Positions 8,927 to 17,371 of a stretch of DNA of 64,000 nt are shown in pieces. Numbering within the stretch: the first letter of the stretch is position 1; every line of letters starts with the position of its first letter. Below the pieces are notes generated by a model. The model worked only from the letters and a program-made list of their open reading frames with translations. It had not been told where the DNA came from and ran no database searches. This DNA is from Oscillospiraceae bacterium (GTDB lineage: Bacteria; Bacillota; Clostridia; Saccharofermentanales; Saccharofermentanaceae): positions 186,001 to 250,000 of the forward strand of contig FWXP01000001.1 of the NCBI GenBank assembly GCA_900176545.1, in the 5' to 3' direction. Both the position numbers and the translations under genes were made by a program.

Positions 8927-9895
8927 ATGCCATTGGTAACAACTACTGAAATGTTCAAGAAGGCATATGACGGCGGTTACGCTATCGGTGCTTTCAACGT
9001 AAACAACATGGAGATCGTTCAGGGAATCACAGAGGCAGCAGGAGAGCTTAACAGCCCTGTTATCCTTCAGGTTTCTAAGGGTGCAAGAGCTTACGCTAAC
9101 CACACATACCTCGTAAAGCTCGTTGAGGCTGCAGTTATCGAGAATCCTCAGATCCCGATCGCTCTTCACCTTGACCACGGTGACACATTCGAGCTCTGCA
9201 AGTCCTGCATCGACGGCGGTTTCACATCTGTTATGATCGACGCTTCCTCTAAGTCTTTTGAGGATAACATCGCTCTTACAAAGCAGGTTGTTGAGTATGC
9301 TCACGCTCACGGCGTTGTTGTTGAGGCTGAGCTTGGTACACTCGCAGGTATCGAGGACGAGGTTGTTGTCGAGGCTGGTAAGGAAGCATATACAAGACCT
9401 GAGGAAGTTGAGGAGTTTGTTGACAGAACAGGTTGTGACTCCCTTGCTATCGCTATCGGTACTTCCCATGGTGCTTACAAGTTCACACCTGAGCAGTGCA
9501 CAAGGAATGCTGACGGCATCCTTGTACCCCCTCCGCTCAGATTCGACGTTCTTGAGGAGTGCATCAAGAGACTTCCCGGTTTCCCCATCGTTCTTCACGG
9601 TTCTTCTTCCGTACCTCAGGAGTTCGTTAAGATGGTTAACGAGAACGGCGGTAAGATGCCTGATGCAGTTGGTATCCCTGAGGAGCAGCTCCGTGAGGCA
9701 GCTAAGCTCGCTGTATGTAAGATCAATATCGACTCCGATATCCGTCTTGCTATGACAGGTAACATCAGAAAGTACTTCAACGAGCATCCCGATCACTTCG
9801 ATCCCCGTCAGTACCTTAAGCCCGCTCGTCAGGCTGTTAAGGATATGGTTGCTCACAAGATCGTTAACGTTCTTGGTTCTGACAACAAGATCTGA
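8927..9895 (+). CDS. fba: Class II fructose-bisphosphate aldolase
   Basis: A 322-residue zinc-dependent aldolase that splits fructose 1,6-bisphosphate into dihydroxyacetone phosphate and glyceraldehyde 3-phosphate in glycolysis. HLDHGD (residues 81-86) carries the catalytic Asp83 and zinc ligand His84. EAELGTLAG, GTSHGAYK and LHGSSS are the further metal and phosphate-binding blocks. The ATG at 8927 is preceded by AAAGGAG at 8911-8917; an in-frame upstream ATG at 8879 has no ribosome site and would add a non-homologous peptide. Codon use is highly biased, as expected for a strongly expressed gene. It is monocistronic, with its own promoter and terminator. Confidence 0.97.
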   Translation: MPLVTTTEMFKKAYDGGYAIGAFNVNNMEIVQGITEAAGELNSPVILQVSKGARAYANHTYLVKLVEAAVIENPQIPIALHLDHGDTFELCKSCIDGGFTSVMIDASSKSFEDNIALTKQVVEYAHAHGVVVEAELGTLAGIEDEVVVEAGKEAYTRPEEVEEFVDRTGCDSLAIAIGTSHGAYKFTPEQCTRNADGILVPPPLRFDVLEECIKRLPGFPIVLHGSSSVPQEFVKMVNENGGKMPDAVGIPEEQLREAAKLAVCKINIDSDIRLAMTGNIRKYFNEHPDHFDPRQYLKPARQAVKDMVAHKIVNVLGSDNKI

Positions 9896-9918
9896 TAGTC
9901 GAATAGAAAGATCATCCC

Positions 9919-9948
9919 AAAGCCGCTCTTCGGAGCGGCTTTGTTTTT
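9919..9948 (+). terminator. Intrinsic terminator of fba
   Basis: AAAGCCGCTC at 9919-9928, a TTCG tetraloop, and GAGCGGCTTT at 9933-9942 form a perfect 10-bp stem, followed by GTTTTT. Confidence 0.95.
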
Positions 9949-9983
9949 GCCTTGAAAGATATTTTTTTGTACATCAAAGTATT

Positions 9984-10014
9984 TTGCACAACGGGCGTTA
10001 CTCTGTGGTATAAT
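9984..10014 (+). promoter_or_regulatory. Extended -10 promoter abutting a start codon
   Basis: TGG-TATAAT at 10006-10014 is an extended -10 element, with TTGCAC at 9984-9989 as a weak -35 (19-bp spacer). The normal initiation distance puts +1 at about 10021, which is the A of the ATG of the next gene. The predicted transcript would therefore be leaderless. Confidence 0.55.
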
Positions 10015-10020
10015 GCGGAT

Positions 10021-10500
10021 ATGATACCTAAATATGATTTTGACAATTCATATGACAGGCAGCAGACAGACATCGATCGTAATGTTATGAACTCGACCGA
10101 TGCAGCTGAGAAGGCCGGTGTCATAATAGTTACGGATCAGTCCAAGAGAGCGGATGCAAGGAGCAGCCGATATAGTTCTGTTGAGTTTACTGATGATTCC
10201 GCCAGATTCTATGAACCTATTGAAGACGAAGATCTTATCGCAGGTAACGTGAAGCCTACAGTAGCTGGTTATTACGATACCGGTTATTCGGGAGAGCCTA
10301 ATTTCTATGATCCTTCATGTGATAAGCTCACAGGAGTCGGCGTTATCAAGGATCAGACAGAGGATTCGATCGGTAAGCTCCCCAAGGCAGCTTACGGTAC
10401 GCCTGATTTCTTCAAGGATCCCGTTACACTTGTTTTATCCATAATGGCACTTGCCTCTGTGGCAGTCCTTGAGATCATTGCCCTTATCGCAATATTCTGA
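10021..10500 (+). CDS. Uncharacterised C-terminally anchored membrane protein
   Basis: A 159-residue protein: a soluble acidic N-terminal region of about 130 residues with no recognised domain, then one hydrophobic helix at the extreme C-terminus (VLSIMALASVAVLEIIALIA). This is a tail-anchored topology. The ATG at 10021 is chosen because the upstream in-frame codons (from 9952) overlap the promoter; no Shine-Dalgarno sequence precedes it. The gene lies between two strong terminators and is expected to be transcribed alone. Function is unknown. Confidence 0.65.
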   Translation: MIPKYDFDNSYDRQQTDIDRNVMNSTDAAEKAGVIIVTDQSKRADARSSRYSSVEFTDDSARFYEPIEDEDLIAGNVKPTVAGYYDTGYSGEPNFYDPSCDKLTGVGVIKDQTEDSIGKLPKAAYGTPDFFKDPVTLVLSIMALASVAVLEIIALIAIF

Positions 10501-10530
10501 TCCTGTTCTGTGCTTATTTGTATCTTATGT

Positions 10531-10557
10531 GTGCCTCGCTTCGGTGGGGCACTTTTT
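10531..10557 (+). terminator. Intrinsic terminator
   Basis: GTGCCTCGC at 10531-10539 pairs with GTGGGGCAC at 10544-10552 (two G-U pairs) across a short TTCG loop, followed by TTTTT. It closes the single-gene unit at 10021-10500. Confidence 0.88.
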
Positions 10558-10599
10558 GTCGGGAGATTCTTAAATGATTTACACATATTTCCCGAGAAG

Positions 10600-10626
10600 T
10601 TGTAACGACTATGACATCTATATAAT
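10600..10626 (+). promoter_or_regulatory. Possible promoter of the GH2-like gene
   Basis: TTGTAA at 10600-10605 and TATAAT at 10621-10626 are separated by 15 bp. The spacing is short, so the -35 may be another hexamer; the -10 is convincing. The leader would be about 45 nt. Confidence 0.35.
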
Positions 10627-10677
10627 GTAATATATCTGCTAGAATAGTATATATAACTATAACTAAGGTCGGGTATT

Positions 10678-13600
10678 ATGGATTTTGAGTTCGCAAATGA
10701 CGGCTTTTGGCCGTACGAATCATTTGATTATATATACAAGGACAGGAAGCTTCCGGAGTTCGGAAATGTCGATTCTCCTTATGTGAGGGAGCTTACCACA
10801 TGGAAGTTCTTTCTGGCTAACGGTGAAGGAGAGGTTCCTTTCGGTTTTGAATCGGCTTCTTTTGACGATTCTGACTGGGATCTTATCAATGCACCTTCAA
10901 CATGGCAGACGGAAGGCTACGGACTTCCCAATAATCTTATCTATAACTATCCCGAGGAATTAGAGAAGATATCCAAGAGGGGAGAAGAGTCAGTAAGTGA
11001 CAAGTTCCTCGTCCATTCTACAAATGCAGATTCGGACGAACTCGGAATCTACAGGACTTCCGTTGTATTCTCTCCTGAAGAAATAGACAGGGCTTTATAT
11101 CTTGAAGCTTCAGGTATCTGCGGTAATTTCAATGTATATCTTAACGGTGAGCTCCAGAGCGAGTCTCATTCCGTGCTGACAAGAAAGCGTATCCTCTTGT
11201 CAGGAAGTGCCAGACCCGGCGTCAACCAGCTCACGATAATCGTATCCAGATGGGATCGTGACAAGAACGGTAAGATCGTAAGGGAACTTATGAACTTCGG
11301 ATTCTCAGGCATATTCCGACCTGTATATATCGTTGCTGAATCCCTTCTTGAGATCAGTAATCTTCATCTTAAGATCACTAATGTTCCTTCTGCTTATATC
11401 GATCAGTTAGCGCTCACGGATCCTAATTCTACTGACCTTACGGTCCATGATCCCAACCAGCTGACTAAGATCACGAGAGGTAACTATAACGTCAAGGCGG
11501 ACTTCAGGATCAGGAACCATACTGATTACATGATGCCTTATTCCGTAAGGGTGTCCGTACTTGAAGCAAGAAGCGAGTACGATCCCTATAAGCTTCCGTA
11601 TGCAAAGATAAATGAGCAGTCGTTTGTAAGCGGAACCATAGATTCCAGGAGTGATACGAGAGAGACGTCTGAATTCGTTGCCATTGATGTAGCGCAGTGG
11701 ACGGATGCTACTCCTGTTCAGTATGACATCATATTCGAGCTCCTTGATACGGAGAACCGTGTTATCTGTGTCAAGAAGAGAAGGTTCGGCTTCAGGTCTA
11801 CAGAGATCGTCATGGATAAGTTCAATATCAATGACAAGACTCTGCCTCTTAAGCTCATCAAGTACTATGAATTCGATCCTCAGGGCGGTATCACCGTACC
11901 TATGGACAGATTCAGGCAGGATATAATGCTCATGAAGAGAGCAGGTATCAACGGTATCATCACACAGGGATTCCCTTTGAGCGAAGATATGCTCAATCTC
12001 TGCGATGAATACGGTATCTATGTGATCGCATCCTCTGACAGAAGGTTCATGATCGATTTTGTAGAACATGCCATGAACCATCCTTCTGTAATCATGTGGG
12101 GCTTTAACGACTGGAATTTCGATGCCATTGAATGCGGTAAGGTAAAGAGCAAGCTCCTTGTAACGGATGATACAAGGCCCTGGTACTGTGCTTCTGATGC
12201 AGCAAAGAAGGTATCTGACCTTACGCCTTTCCCGGGTGAAGCCGGTGTTGTTTTCGGTCCCTGGGAAGATCTTTGCCTCGACAGGAAGAATATCTTCGAG
12301 AAGAATAAGTTCGATAAGAATATCTTCGAGACTATTCCCGGAAGGACCAGATTCCCTGATGACTCCGCAGAATATAAGTGGATCCACCATGCTGATCTTG
12401 TCGGCGGTAAGAATAAGGAGAATTCCGGTATCGGCCAGGGTATAGTAGATGCCGATCGTAATCCCCATCCCATATATGCCGATATCAGGAAGCAGTGTGA
12501 GGCTATAAGCATCTTTGCTTCTCCTGACGATGCTACTACGCTTACAATGCGCAATACACATCCTTTCGCTTATACTCCTGAGCTGGTGCTTGAGTGGAAG
12601 GTTCTTCTTGGCGGTAATACCATCATGAGCGGTAAGGGTAATATCAATGAGATCGAGCCTTACGGAATGCGTACATTGAGATTCCCTCTTAATATCCAGA
12701 AGTACCTCGACGACGGATGGGCAGAGGGAAGACCTGAGCTTATCGAAATGTATATTAATTCGCTTTCACACGAGATCGTATTTGATATCAGCCTTAAGCT
12801 CGCCAAGAATACATACTATGCACAGGAAGGCTTTGAGATAGCTTTCTATCAGGATGTGCTTTCTGCGCAATCGGGTAATCCCGCCGTTACGGATCCTTCC
12901 TTGGCTTCTAAGCCTCATGACAGTGCCGAAAGGCTCATCGGAAGCTCGACTCTATCCGAAGGAAAGAAGATAGTACCTGCCATAGAAGGCCCTGATACAG
13001 ACGGTATGCTCACTGTAATGGATGAGACCACGGTTCCTGAAGAGATGATGGTAGCTGACGCTATCAATATCCCTGAAGAGTTTACTGCAGTTGAGTCTGA
13101 CGTTAACGACCTTATCAAGGAATTTACCATCGAGGCTCTTCCCAGAGCACTTCAGGTAGGTAATGACGAGATGAAGGTTGCTTTTGACAGGGATACGGGC
13201 GCAGTCTGCGGTATCAAGGTAGGAGAGACGGAATTCCTCAAGGGAAGCTTCATGCCGAGCTTCTACAGATGTCCTTCCAATATCGACCGTACGGACAGGA
13301 GCTTTATCCTCGCTAAGACGATATTCTCCAAGGAGAGTGACTACGAGCAGATCCAGAAGTCTATAGAGTTCGTAGGATGTAATTACGGTCTTAAGAACGA
13401 TGTATTTACATTTATCTCCAGATATAAGTCCTTTGCAATGAAGGGTGAGATCATCGTAGCTTATGAGATACCGGCATCCGATACGCTCAAGATAACTCTG
13501 ACATTTACTCCCAAGTACGATATGGTCAGGTACGGACTTCGTGTTCCGGTAAATAAGGACAATATCCTTTGTACCTGGTACGGAAGAGGTCCCGGTGAGT

Positions 13601-14010
13601 CATACTATGACCGTAAGAATGCTACAAGGCTCGGTGTGTATTCTGCAGGCGTCGATAAGATCTATCACGCTTATGCCAGGCCTGCAGAGAACAGTTCTCA
13701 TACTGATACCGAAGCTATGCAGCTCGTATCCTCCAAGGGTGATCTCATAAGGTTCAGAAGATCCGGCAGCCTTAACGAGAATATGGAAGGTCCCAAGTTC
13801 GAATTCACGGTTCTTCCTTTCACGCCTGAGCAGATGAATGAGAGTCTTCACGAGGAACTTCTCATGCAGAACGATTTCTGTGAGCTCTTCCTTGATTTCT
13901 GTTCAAAGGAGATCGAGCGTACGAGCACCAATTCCACATCACTTCCATTGAAGAAGAATGTTACCTATAAGGAGACTATGGAGATCAAGTTCATAGGCAG
14001 GAACGGTTGA
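10678..14010 (+). CDS. LacZ-like glycoside hydrolase family 2 protein, probable pseudoenzyme
   Basis: A 1,110-residue protein with the full LacZ/GH2 domain order: N-terminal sugar-binding jelly roll (about residues 30-220), Ig-like domain (about 225-375), a shortened TIM-barrel region (about 380-600), a second Ig-like domain, and the C-terminal beta-galactosidase sandwich (about 825-1105, with YGRGPGESYYDRK). Active-site landmarks are missing. The GNESG acid/base motif reads GFNDWNF (after HPSVIMW, about 471). The metal-site block DEANIETHG reads ASSDRRF (about 450). The nucleophile block CEYAHAMGN cannot be found. The tail of the barrel (DADRNPHP, about 590) is conserved. No signal peptide is seen, so it is cytoplasmic. 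The frame is intact, so selection has kept a protein that probably binds rather than cleaves. The ribosome site is weak. Confidence 0.85.
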   Translation: MDFEFANDGFWPYESFDYIYKDRKLPEFGNVDSPYVRELTTWKFFLANGEGEVPFGFESASFDDSDWDLINAPSTWQTEGYGLPNNLIYNYPEELEKISKRGEESVSDKFLVHSTNADSDELGIYRTSVVFSPEEIDRALYLEASGICGNFNVYLNGELQSESHSVLTRKRILLSGSARPGVNQLTIIVSRWDRDKNGKIVRELMNFGFSGIFRPVYIVAESLLEISNLHLKITNVPSAYIDQLALTDPNSTDLTVHDPNQLTKITRGNYNVKADFRIRNHTDYMMPYSVRVSVLEARSEYDPYKLPYAKINEQSFVSGTIDSRSDTRETSEFVAIDVAQWTDATPVQYDIIFELLDTENRVICVKKRRFGFRSTEIVMDKFNINDKTLPLKLIKYYEFDPQGGITVPMDRFRQDIMLMKRAGINGIITQGFPLSEDMLNLCDEYGIYVIASSDRRFMIDFVEHAMNHPSVIMWGFNDWNFDAIECGKVKSKLLVTDDTRPWYCASDAAKKVSDLTPFPGEAGVVFGPWEDLCLDRKNIFEKNKFDKNIFETIPGRTRFPDDSAEYKWIHHADLVGGKNKENSGIGQGIVDADRNPHPIYADIRKQCEAISIFASPDDATTLTMRNTHPFAYTPELVLEWKVLLGGNTIMSGKGNINEIEPYGMRTLRFPLNIQKYLDDGWAEGRPELIEMYINSLSHEIVFDISLKLAKNTYYAQEGFEIAFYQDVLSAQSGNPAVTDPSLASKPHDSAERLIGSSTLSEGKKIVPAIEGPDTDGMLTVMDETTVPEEMMVADAINIPEEFTAVESDVNDLIKEFTIEALPRALQVGNDEMKVAFDRDTGAVCGIKVGETEFLKGSFMPSFYRCPSNIDRTDRSFILAKTIFSKESDYEQIQKSIEFVGCNYGLKNDVFTFISRYKSFAMKGEIIVAYEIPASDTLKITLTFTPKYDMVRYGLRVPVNKDNILCTWYGRGPGESYYDRKNATRLGVYSAGVDKIYHAYARPAENSSHTDTEAMQLVSSKGDLIRFRRSGSLNENMEGPKFEFTVLPFTPEQMNESLHEELLMQNDFCELFLDFCSKEIERTSTNSTSLPLKKNVTYKETMEIKFIGRNG

Positions 14011-14040
14011 TCGGACAACATAAAAAGAATATAAAAATGA

Positions 14041-14076
14041 GATCAGGAGCCTTTCAGCTTCCTGATCTCTTCTTTT
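14041..14076. terminator. Bidirectional terminator between convergent genes
   Basis: GATCAGGAGC at 14041-14050 pairs with GCTTCCTGATC at 14057-14067 (one bulged base). T-rich sequence follows on both strands: TCTTCTTTT on plus, TCATTTTTATATTC on minus. The hairpin lies inside the last codons of the minus-strand rluF-like gene and would stop both it and the GH2-like gene. Confidence 0.7.
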
Positions 14077-14741
14077 GTGAGGTGTCTGTAAGCTCCGACC
14101 TTCAGGTCTCCTAAGAGGATATTCATGAATCTTATCCTCTTGAGCTTAACAACGCGGTATCCCAATTGTTCGCACATCTTACGTATCTGGCGATTAAGAC
14201 CCTGCTTAAGGATGATCTTAAATGTGTGGGGCCCTGTTATCTCGACTTCGCAGGGAAGGGTCATCTGACCGTCAACAGGGAGACCGTTCTCCATCTTTTT
14301 CTCGAAGGTCGGATCTATCTTCTTGTCGACTCTTACAACATATTCCTTCTCATGACCGTTTTCTGCGCGCAGGAGCTTGTTGACAATATCTCCGTCGTTG
14401 GTAAGAAGTATTAGTCCTGATGAATTCTTATCAAGACGACCGATAGGGAAGATCCTTTCCTTGAATCCCACGAAATCAATGATATTATCTTCGTCTCGAA
14501 GGTCTGTCGTACAAGTTATTCCCAGAGGCTTATTAAGTGCTATGTAGACAAGATCTTCCTTAGGCGAGATGGCCTTTCCCTCAACAGTTACGACATCTCC
14601 CGAAGATACCCTGGTACCGGCCTGTGCAGTTACGTCGTTGACTGTAACTACCCCTCTTTCAACGAGTATATCTGCTTCGCGTCTGGAACAAAGACCTGAT
14701 GAGGCTATATATTTATTGATCCTTATGCCTGTATCTTCCAT
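14043..14741 (-). CDS. rluF: 23S rRNA pseudouridine synthase, RluF-like
   Basis: A 232-residue RsuA-family pseudouridine synthase. An N-terminal S4 RNA-binding domain (residues 5-60, NKYIASSGLCSRREAD) precedes the catalytic domain with GRLDKNSSGL, whose Asp is the nucleophile, and QGLNRQIRKMCE near the C-terminus. The blocks ALNKPLGI, RIFPIGRLDK, LRAENGHEKEY and GLNRQIR match RluF (target U2604 in E. coli) better than RluB or RsuA; the exact base is inferred. It starts 3 bp behind the histidine kinase stop, so it is the third gene of a response regulator-kinase-synthase operon. Its last codons form a bidirectional terminator. Confidence 0.88.
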   Translation of the reverse strand: MEDTGIRINKYIASSGLCSRREADILVERGVVTVNDVTAQAGTRVSSGDVVTVEGKAISPKEDLVYIALNKPLGITCTTDLRDEDNIIDFVGFKERIFPIGRLDKNSSGLILLTNDGDIVNKLLRAENGHEKEYVVRVDKKIDPTFEKKMENGLPVDGQMTLPCEVEITGPHTFKIILKQGLNRQIRKMCEQLGYRVVKLKRIRFMNILLGDLKVGAYRHLTKEEIRKLKGS

Positions 14742-14744
14742 ATA

Positions 14745-16544
14745 TCAATACCAGTTATTGGAAGCTTCGGCGCGCTTCAAAGTGAAGGTGAAAGTAGTAC
14801 CCTGGCCGTATTCGCTCTCGACCGTGATATCCTCACCCATATAAGTAAGGAGCTCTTTGGCGATAGCAAGACCAAGACCTGTACCTTTCTTACCTCTTGC
14901 ACGGTCAGCCTTGAAGAATCTGTCGAAGATGTGGTTGATATCGTATTCGTGAATACCTTGTCCGGTATCGATAACTGAGATGAATACCTTATCAACGATA
15001 TCGTTATATTCTGCGGAGATTGTTATTGAACCGCCTTCGGGAGTATATTTCTTAGCATTATCAAGAAGGATTACAAGGATCTGCTCTACACGGTCGGGAT
15101 TACCCATAACGGTAGGGAGCGTACCCGTATTGAACATGACCTTGAACTTAAGATTTGCTTCTGACATTACAGGTATGAACTTTGTCTCAAGGTCCGTAAG
15201 AAGGCTGTTGAGATCGAAAGGATACATCTTGAAGGCAAGAGTCCTTGACTGGAGCTTGGAAAGCTCGAGCATGTCGTCGATGAGTCTGGAGAGACGAAGT
15301 GTCTCGTTCAAGATGATGTTATAGTAACGAAGCTTATCGTCTTCGCTCTTTACCATGCCGTCTGCAAGAGGCTCGATAAGACCTCTTAATGTCTGAAGGG
15401 GAGTACGTAGCTCATGGGAGATGTTGGCAACGTAGTCTCTTCTCGTTCTCTCGAGCTTTGAATCCTCCGTAACATCTCTGAAGAAGCCGATAGCACCGAC
15501 GCACTTCTCGGGATTATCAACATCAGTCTTGGGGATAAGAGTAACCTTGATAACATAGTCCGGACCTTCTACAGTCCTTTCCATCTGGCGGTTCTCTGAG
15601 ATACAAGTCTCGATATCTTCCCATACTTCATCGAAAGGTATGACATGGAGACGCTCCGTAAAGAGATTCTTCTTGGGAACCTTAGAGAAGATGGTATTCA
15701 TGGTGTCGTTCATGACACCGATCTCACCGTTCTCGCCGAATACTACGATACCCTCGGATATGACGTTGAAGATATCTTCGAGCCTGTTTCTCTCCGCGGT
15801 AAGTTCACTGATCGACTTTGACAGCTTGTCTGCCATGAGATTGAAGGATACGGCAAGCTCACCGCCTTCACCTGAATAGCTCTCATCTGCACGTATCTCG
15901 TATTGTCCCTGACCGTAGAGCTTTGCTACCTTGTTGACGTTCTGGATAGGTTCCGTGATCTTGTTTACCACGAGAACTACGGGAATGAGCATCGTAAGTG
16001 CGGCAGCAAGAGTAGAGAGGAGGAGTACGTTGATATAGTGCTCAAGGATCTCCACGTTCTCATCTACATCTGAGATCATGACCATATACTTATCTGCATA
16101 GTAACCTTCGTTTATTCGATAGGCTATTATCAGATATTTCTTGTTTGTTGCTTCATCTACATAGGTACAGAAAGATTCTCCCGAGCCGTCACTGGTCAGG
16201 AGATTCTCACGTGCATAGAGGACCTGCTCCTCATAATCATGGGAATAAAGACCGCCGGTAGGTATGGTGATCGTACCGGTAGAATTCATTATATATACAT
16301 CTCTGCCGGTGATATCACTTCGTCCGAACAGATATCTCGAAAGGAAATAATCGTTCTCGTAATTAGTCTCTTCCAGCATATGACGAATGCTGCTGGCCTG
16401 AGCGAAAGATGAATTTACGTGATTGCTATACTCTGAGACGCGTCCTGCAACGCTGAATGCTACCGCTGAGAAGATCGTGGAAGCAACAAGTGCTGCGAGT
16501 ACGAGAAAGACCGTACGACGCATCAAAGAACTGTTCTTTAACAT
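14745..16544 (-). CDS. Sensor histidine kinase (WalK/PhoR type)
   Basis: A 599-residue membrane kinase. TM1 is at about residues 12-33, an extracytoplasmic sensor domain follows to about 165, TM2 is at about 170-192, then HAMP (ITEPIQNVNKVAKLYGQGQY), a PAS domain (about 255-365) and the HisKA helix with phospho-acceptor His377 in SHELRTPLQ. The ATPase domain carries DNAKKYTPEGG, DTGQGIHEYD and GTGLGLAIAKEL. All catalytic motifs are intact. Its start overlaps the stop of the response regulator by one base, so the pair is cognate. The HAMP-PAS layout is that of WalK, but the usual walHIJ neighbours are absent here; PhoR is the alternative. The stimulus is unknown. Confidence 0.93.
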   Translation of the reverse strand: MLKNSSLMRRTVFLVLAALVASTIFSAVAFSVAGRVSEYSNHVNSSFAQASSIRHMLEETNYENDYFLSRYLFGRSDITGRDVYIMNSTGTITIPTGGLYSHDYEEQVLYARENLLTSDGSGESFCTYVDEATNKKYLIIAYRINEGYYADKYMVMISDVDENVEILEHYINVLLLSTLAAALTMLIPVVLVVNKITEPIQNVNKVAKLYGQGQYEIRADESYSGEGGELAVSFNLMADKLSKSISELTAERNRLEDIFNVISEGIVVFGENGEIGVMNDTMNTIFSKVPKKNLFTERLHVIPFDEVWEDIETCISENRQMERTVEGPDYVIKVTLIPKTDVDNPEKCVGAIGFFRDVTEDSKLERTRRDYVANISHELRTPLQTLRGLIEPLADGMVKSEDDKLRYYNIILNETLRLSRLIDDMLELSKLQSRTLAFKMYPFDLNSLLTDLETKFIPVMSEANLKFKVMFNTGTLPTVMGNPDRVEQILVILLDNAKKYTPEGGSITISAEYNDIVDKVFISVIDTGQGIHEYDINHIFDRFFKADRARGKKGTGLGLAIAKELLTYMGEDITVESEYGQGTTFTFTLKRAEASNNWY

Positions 16545-17230
16545 CAGCCGACCTCGAACTTATATCCGACGCTGTAGACTGTCTGAATACTCCAAGATGC
16601 ATTATCGCAAGATATCTTCTGCCTGATCCTCTTGATATGGGTATCAACTGTTCTTGAATCTCCGTTATAGTCATAACCCCATATGAGCTGAAGGATCTGA
16701 TCCCTGCCCATGACCTGTCCGGAATGTGAAGCAAGGAGGTGAAGGATCTCAACTTCCTTGGGAGTGCAGGGGATATTCTCGCCATTTACCTTAACGGTAT
16801 AGTTGTCCATATTGATCTCAAGACCGTCAAATCTAAGAACAGAAGCTGATTCGTTGGTATCTGCAGTTCTTCGAAGTACTGCCTTGATCCTGGCGATAAC
16901 TTCTCTGGGAGAGAAGGGTTTTACGATATAGTCATCTGCACCGAGCTCAAGTCCGAGGACCCTGTCGATCTCTTCGCCCTTGGCGGTGAGGATGATGATG
17001 GGAGTAGAAAGTGTCTTCCTGACCTCTCGGCATACGTCAAGGCCGCTCATCTCAGGCATCATGACATCGAGTAATATCAGATCGGGCTTGCTCTCCTCAA
17101 CTTTCTGAAGTGATTCTGCTCCATCATAAGCATCTGAATGCGTATAGTGTTCGCTGTCGAGATAGAGCGAAAGTGATTCATGTACGATGGGATCATCATC
17201 ACAGATAAGTATATGAGGTGTTTGAGACAT
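16544..17230 (-). CDS. OmpR/PhoB-family response regulator
   Basis: A 228-residue DNA-binding response regulator. The receiver domain has the acidic pocket DDD at 11-13, the phospho-acceptor Asp55 (LLDVMMPEM), Thr82 and Lys104 (IVKPFSPRE). The C-terminal winged-helix effector domain ends with SGDSRTVDTHIKRIRQKI-type sequence and SVGYKFEVG. It is the first gene of the operon with the cognate kinase. A minus-strand ribosome site AAGGAG precedes the ATG, and a TATAAT-type -10 lies on the minus strand at 17268-17273. The target genes are not identifiable. Confidence 0.94.
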   Translation of the reverse strand: MSQTPHILICDDDPIVHESLSLYLDSEHYTHSDAYDGAESLQKVEESKPDLILLDVMMPEMSGLDVCREVRKTLSTPIIILTAKGEEIDRVLGLELGADDYIVKPFSPREVIARIKAVLRRTADTNESASVLRFDGLEINMDNYTVKVNGENIPCTPKEVEILHLLASHSGQVMGRDQILQLIWGYDYNGDSRTVDTHIKRIRQKISCDNASWSIQTVYSVGYKFEVG

Positions 17231-17267
17231 TTCCTTACTCCTTCTTCTTTGTGATCATACGGAACCT

Positions 17268-17273
17268 ATTATA
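17268..17273 (-). promoter_or_regulatory. Candidate -10 of the two-component operon
   Basis: The minus strand reads TATAAT here, 38 bp before the response regulator ATG, within a divergent promoter region. No good -35 was found at 17 bp, so activation by a regulator is possible. Confidence 0.35.
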
Positions 17274-17332
17274 TAACAATTCATTTTCTTTTTCTGCATA
17301 GTGTCACAAATTAATACAAAATTCAAAAAAAA

Positions 17333-17341
17333 TGATATAAT
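17333..17341 (+). promoter_or_regulatory. Extended -10 promoter of lipoprotein gene 1
   Basis: TGA-TATAAT at 17333-17341, with TTAATA at 17311-17316 as a possible weak -35 (19-bp spacer). The start codon is at 17372, with GGAGG at 17362-17366. Confidence 0.45.
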
Positions 17342-17371
17342 TAAAAAACCAAAATCGTATTGGAGGTTATT

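Noticed and set aside
12120-12300. Frameshift or sequencing error explaining the missing GH2 catalytic motifs
   Set aside because: The frame is continuous, and flanking homology (HPSVIMW before, DADRNPHP after) stays in the same frame; I saw no GNE or EYAHxxGN motif in the neighbouring frames.
11407-12561. 384-codon minus-strand frame opposite the GH2-like gene
   Set aside because: The GH2-like plus-strand protein has clear family homology along its length; the antisense frame shows none and lacks a start signal.
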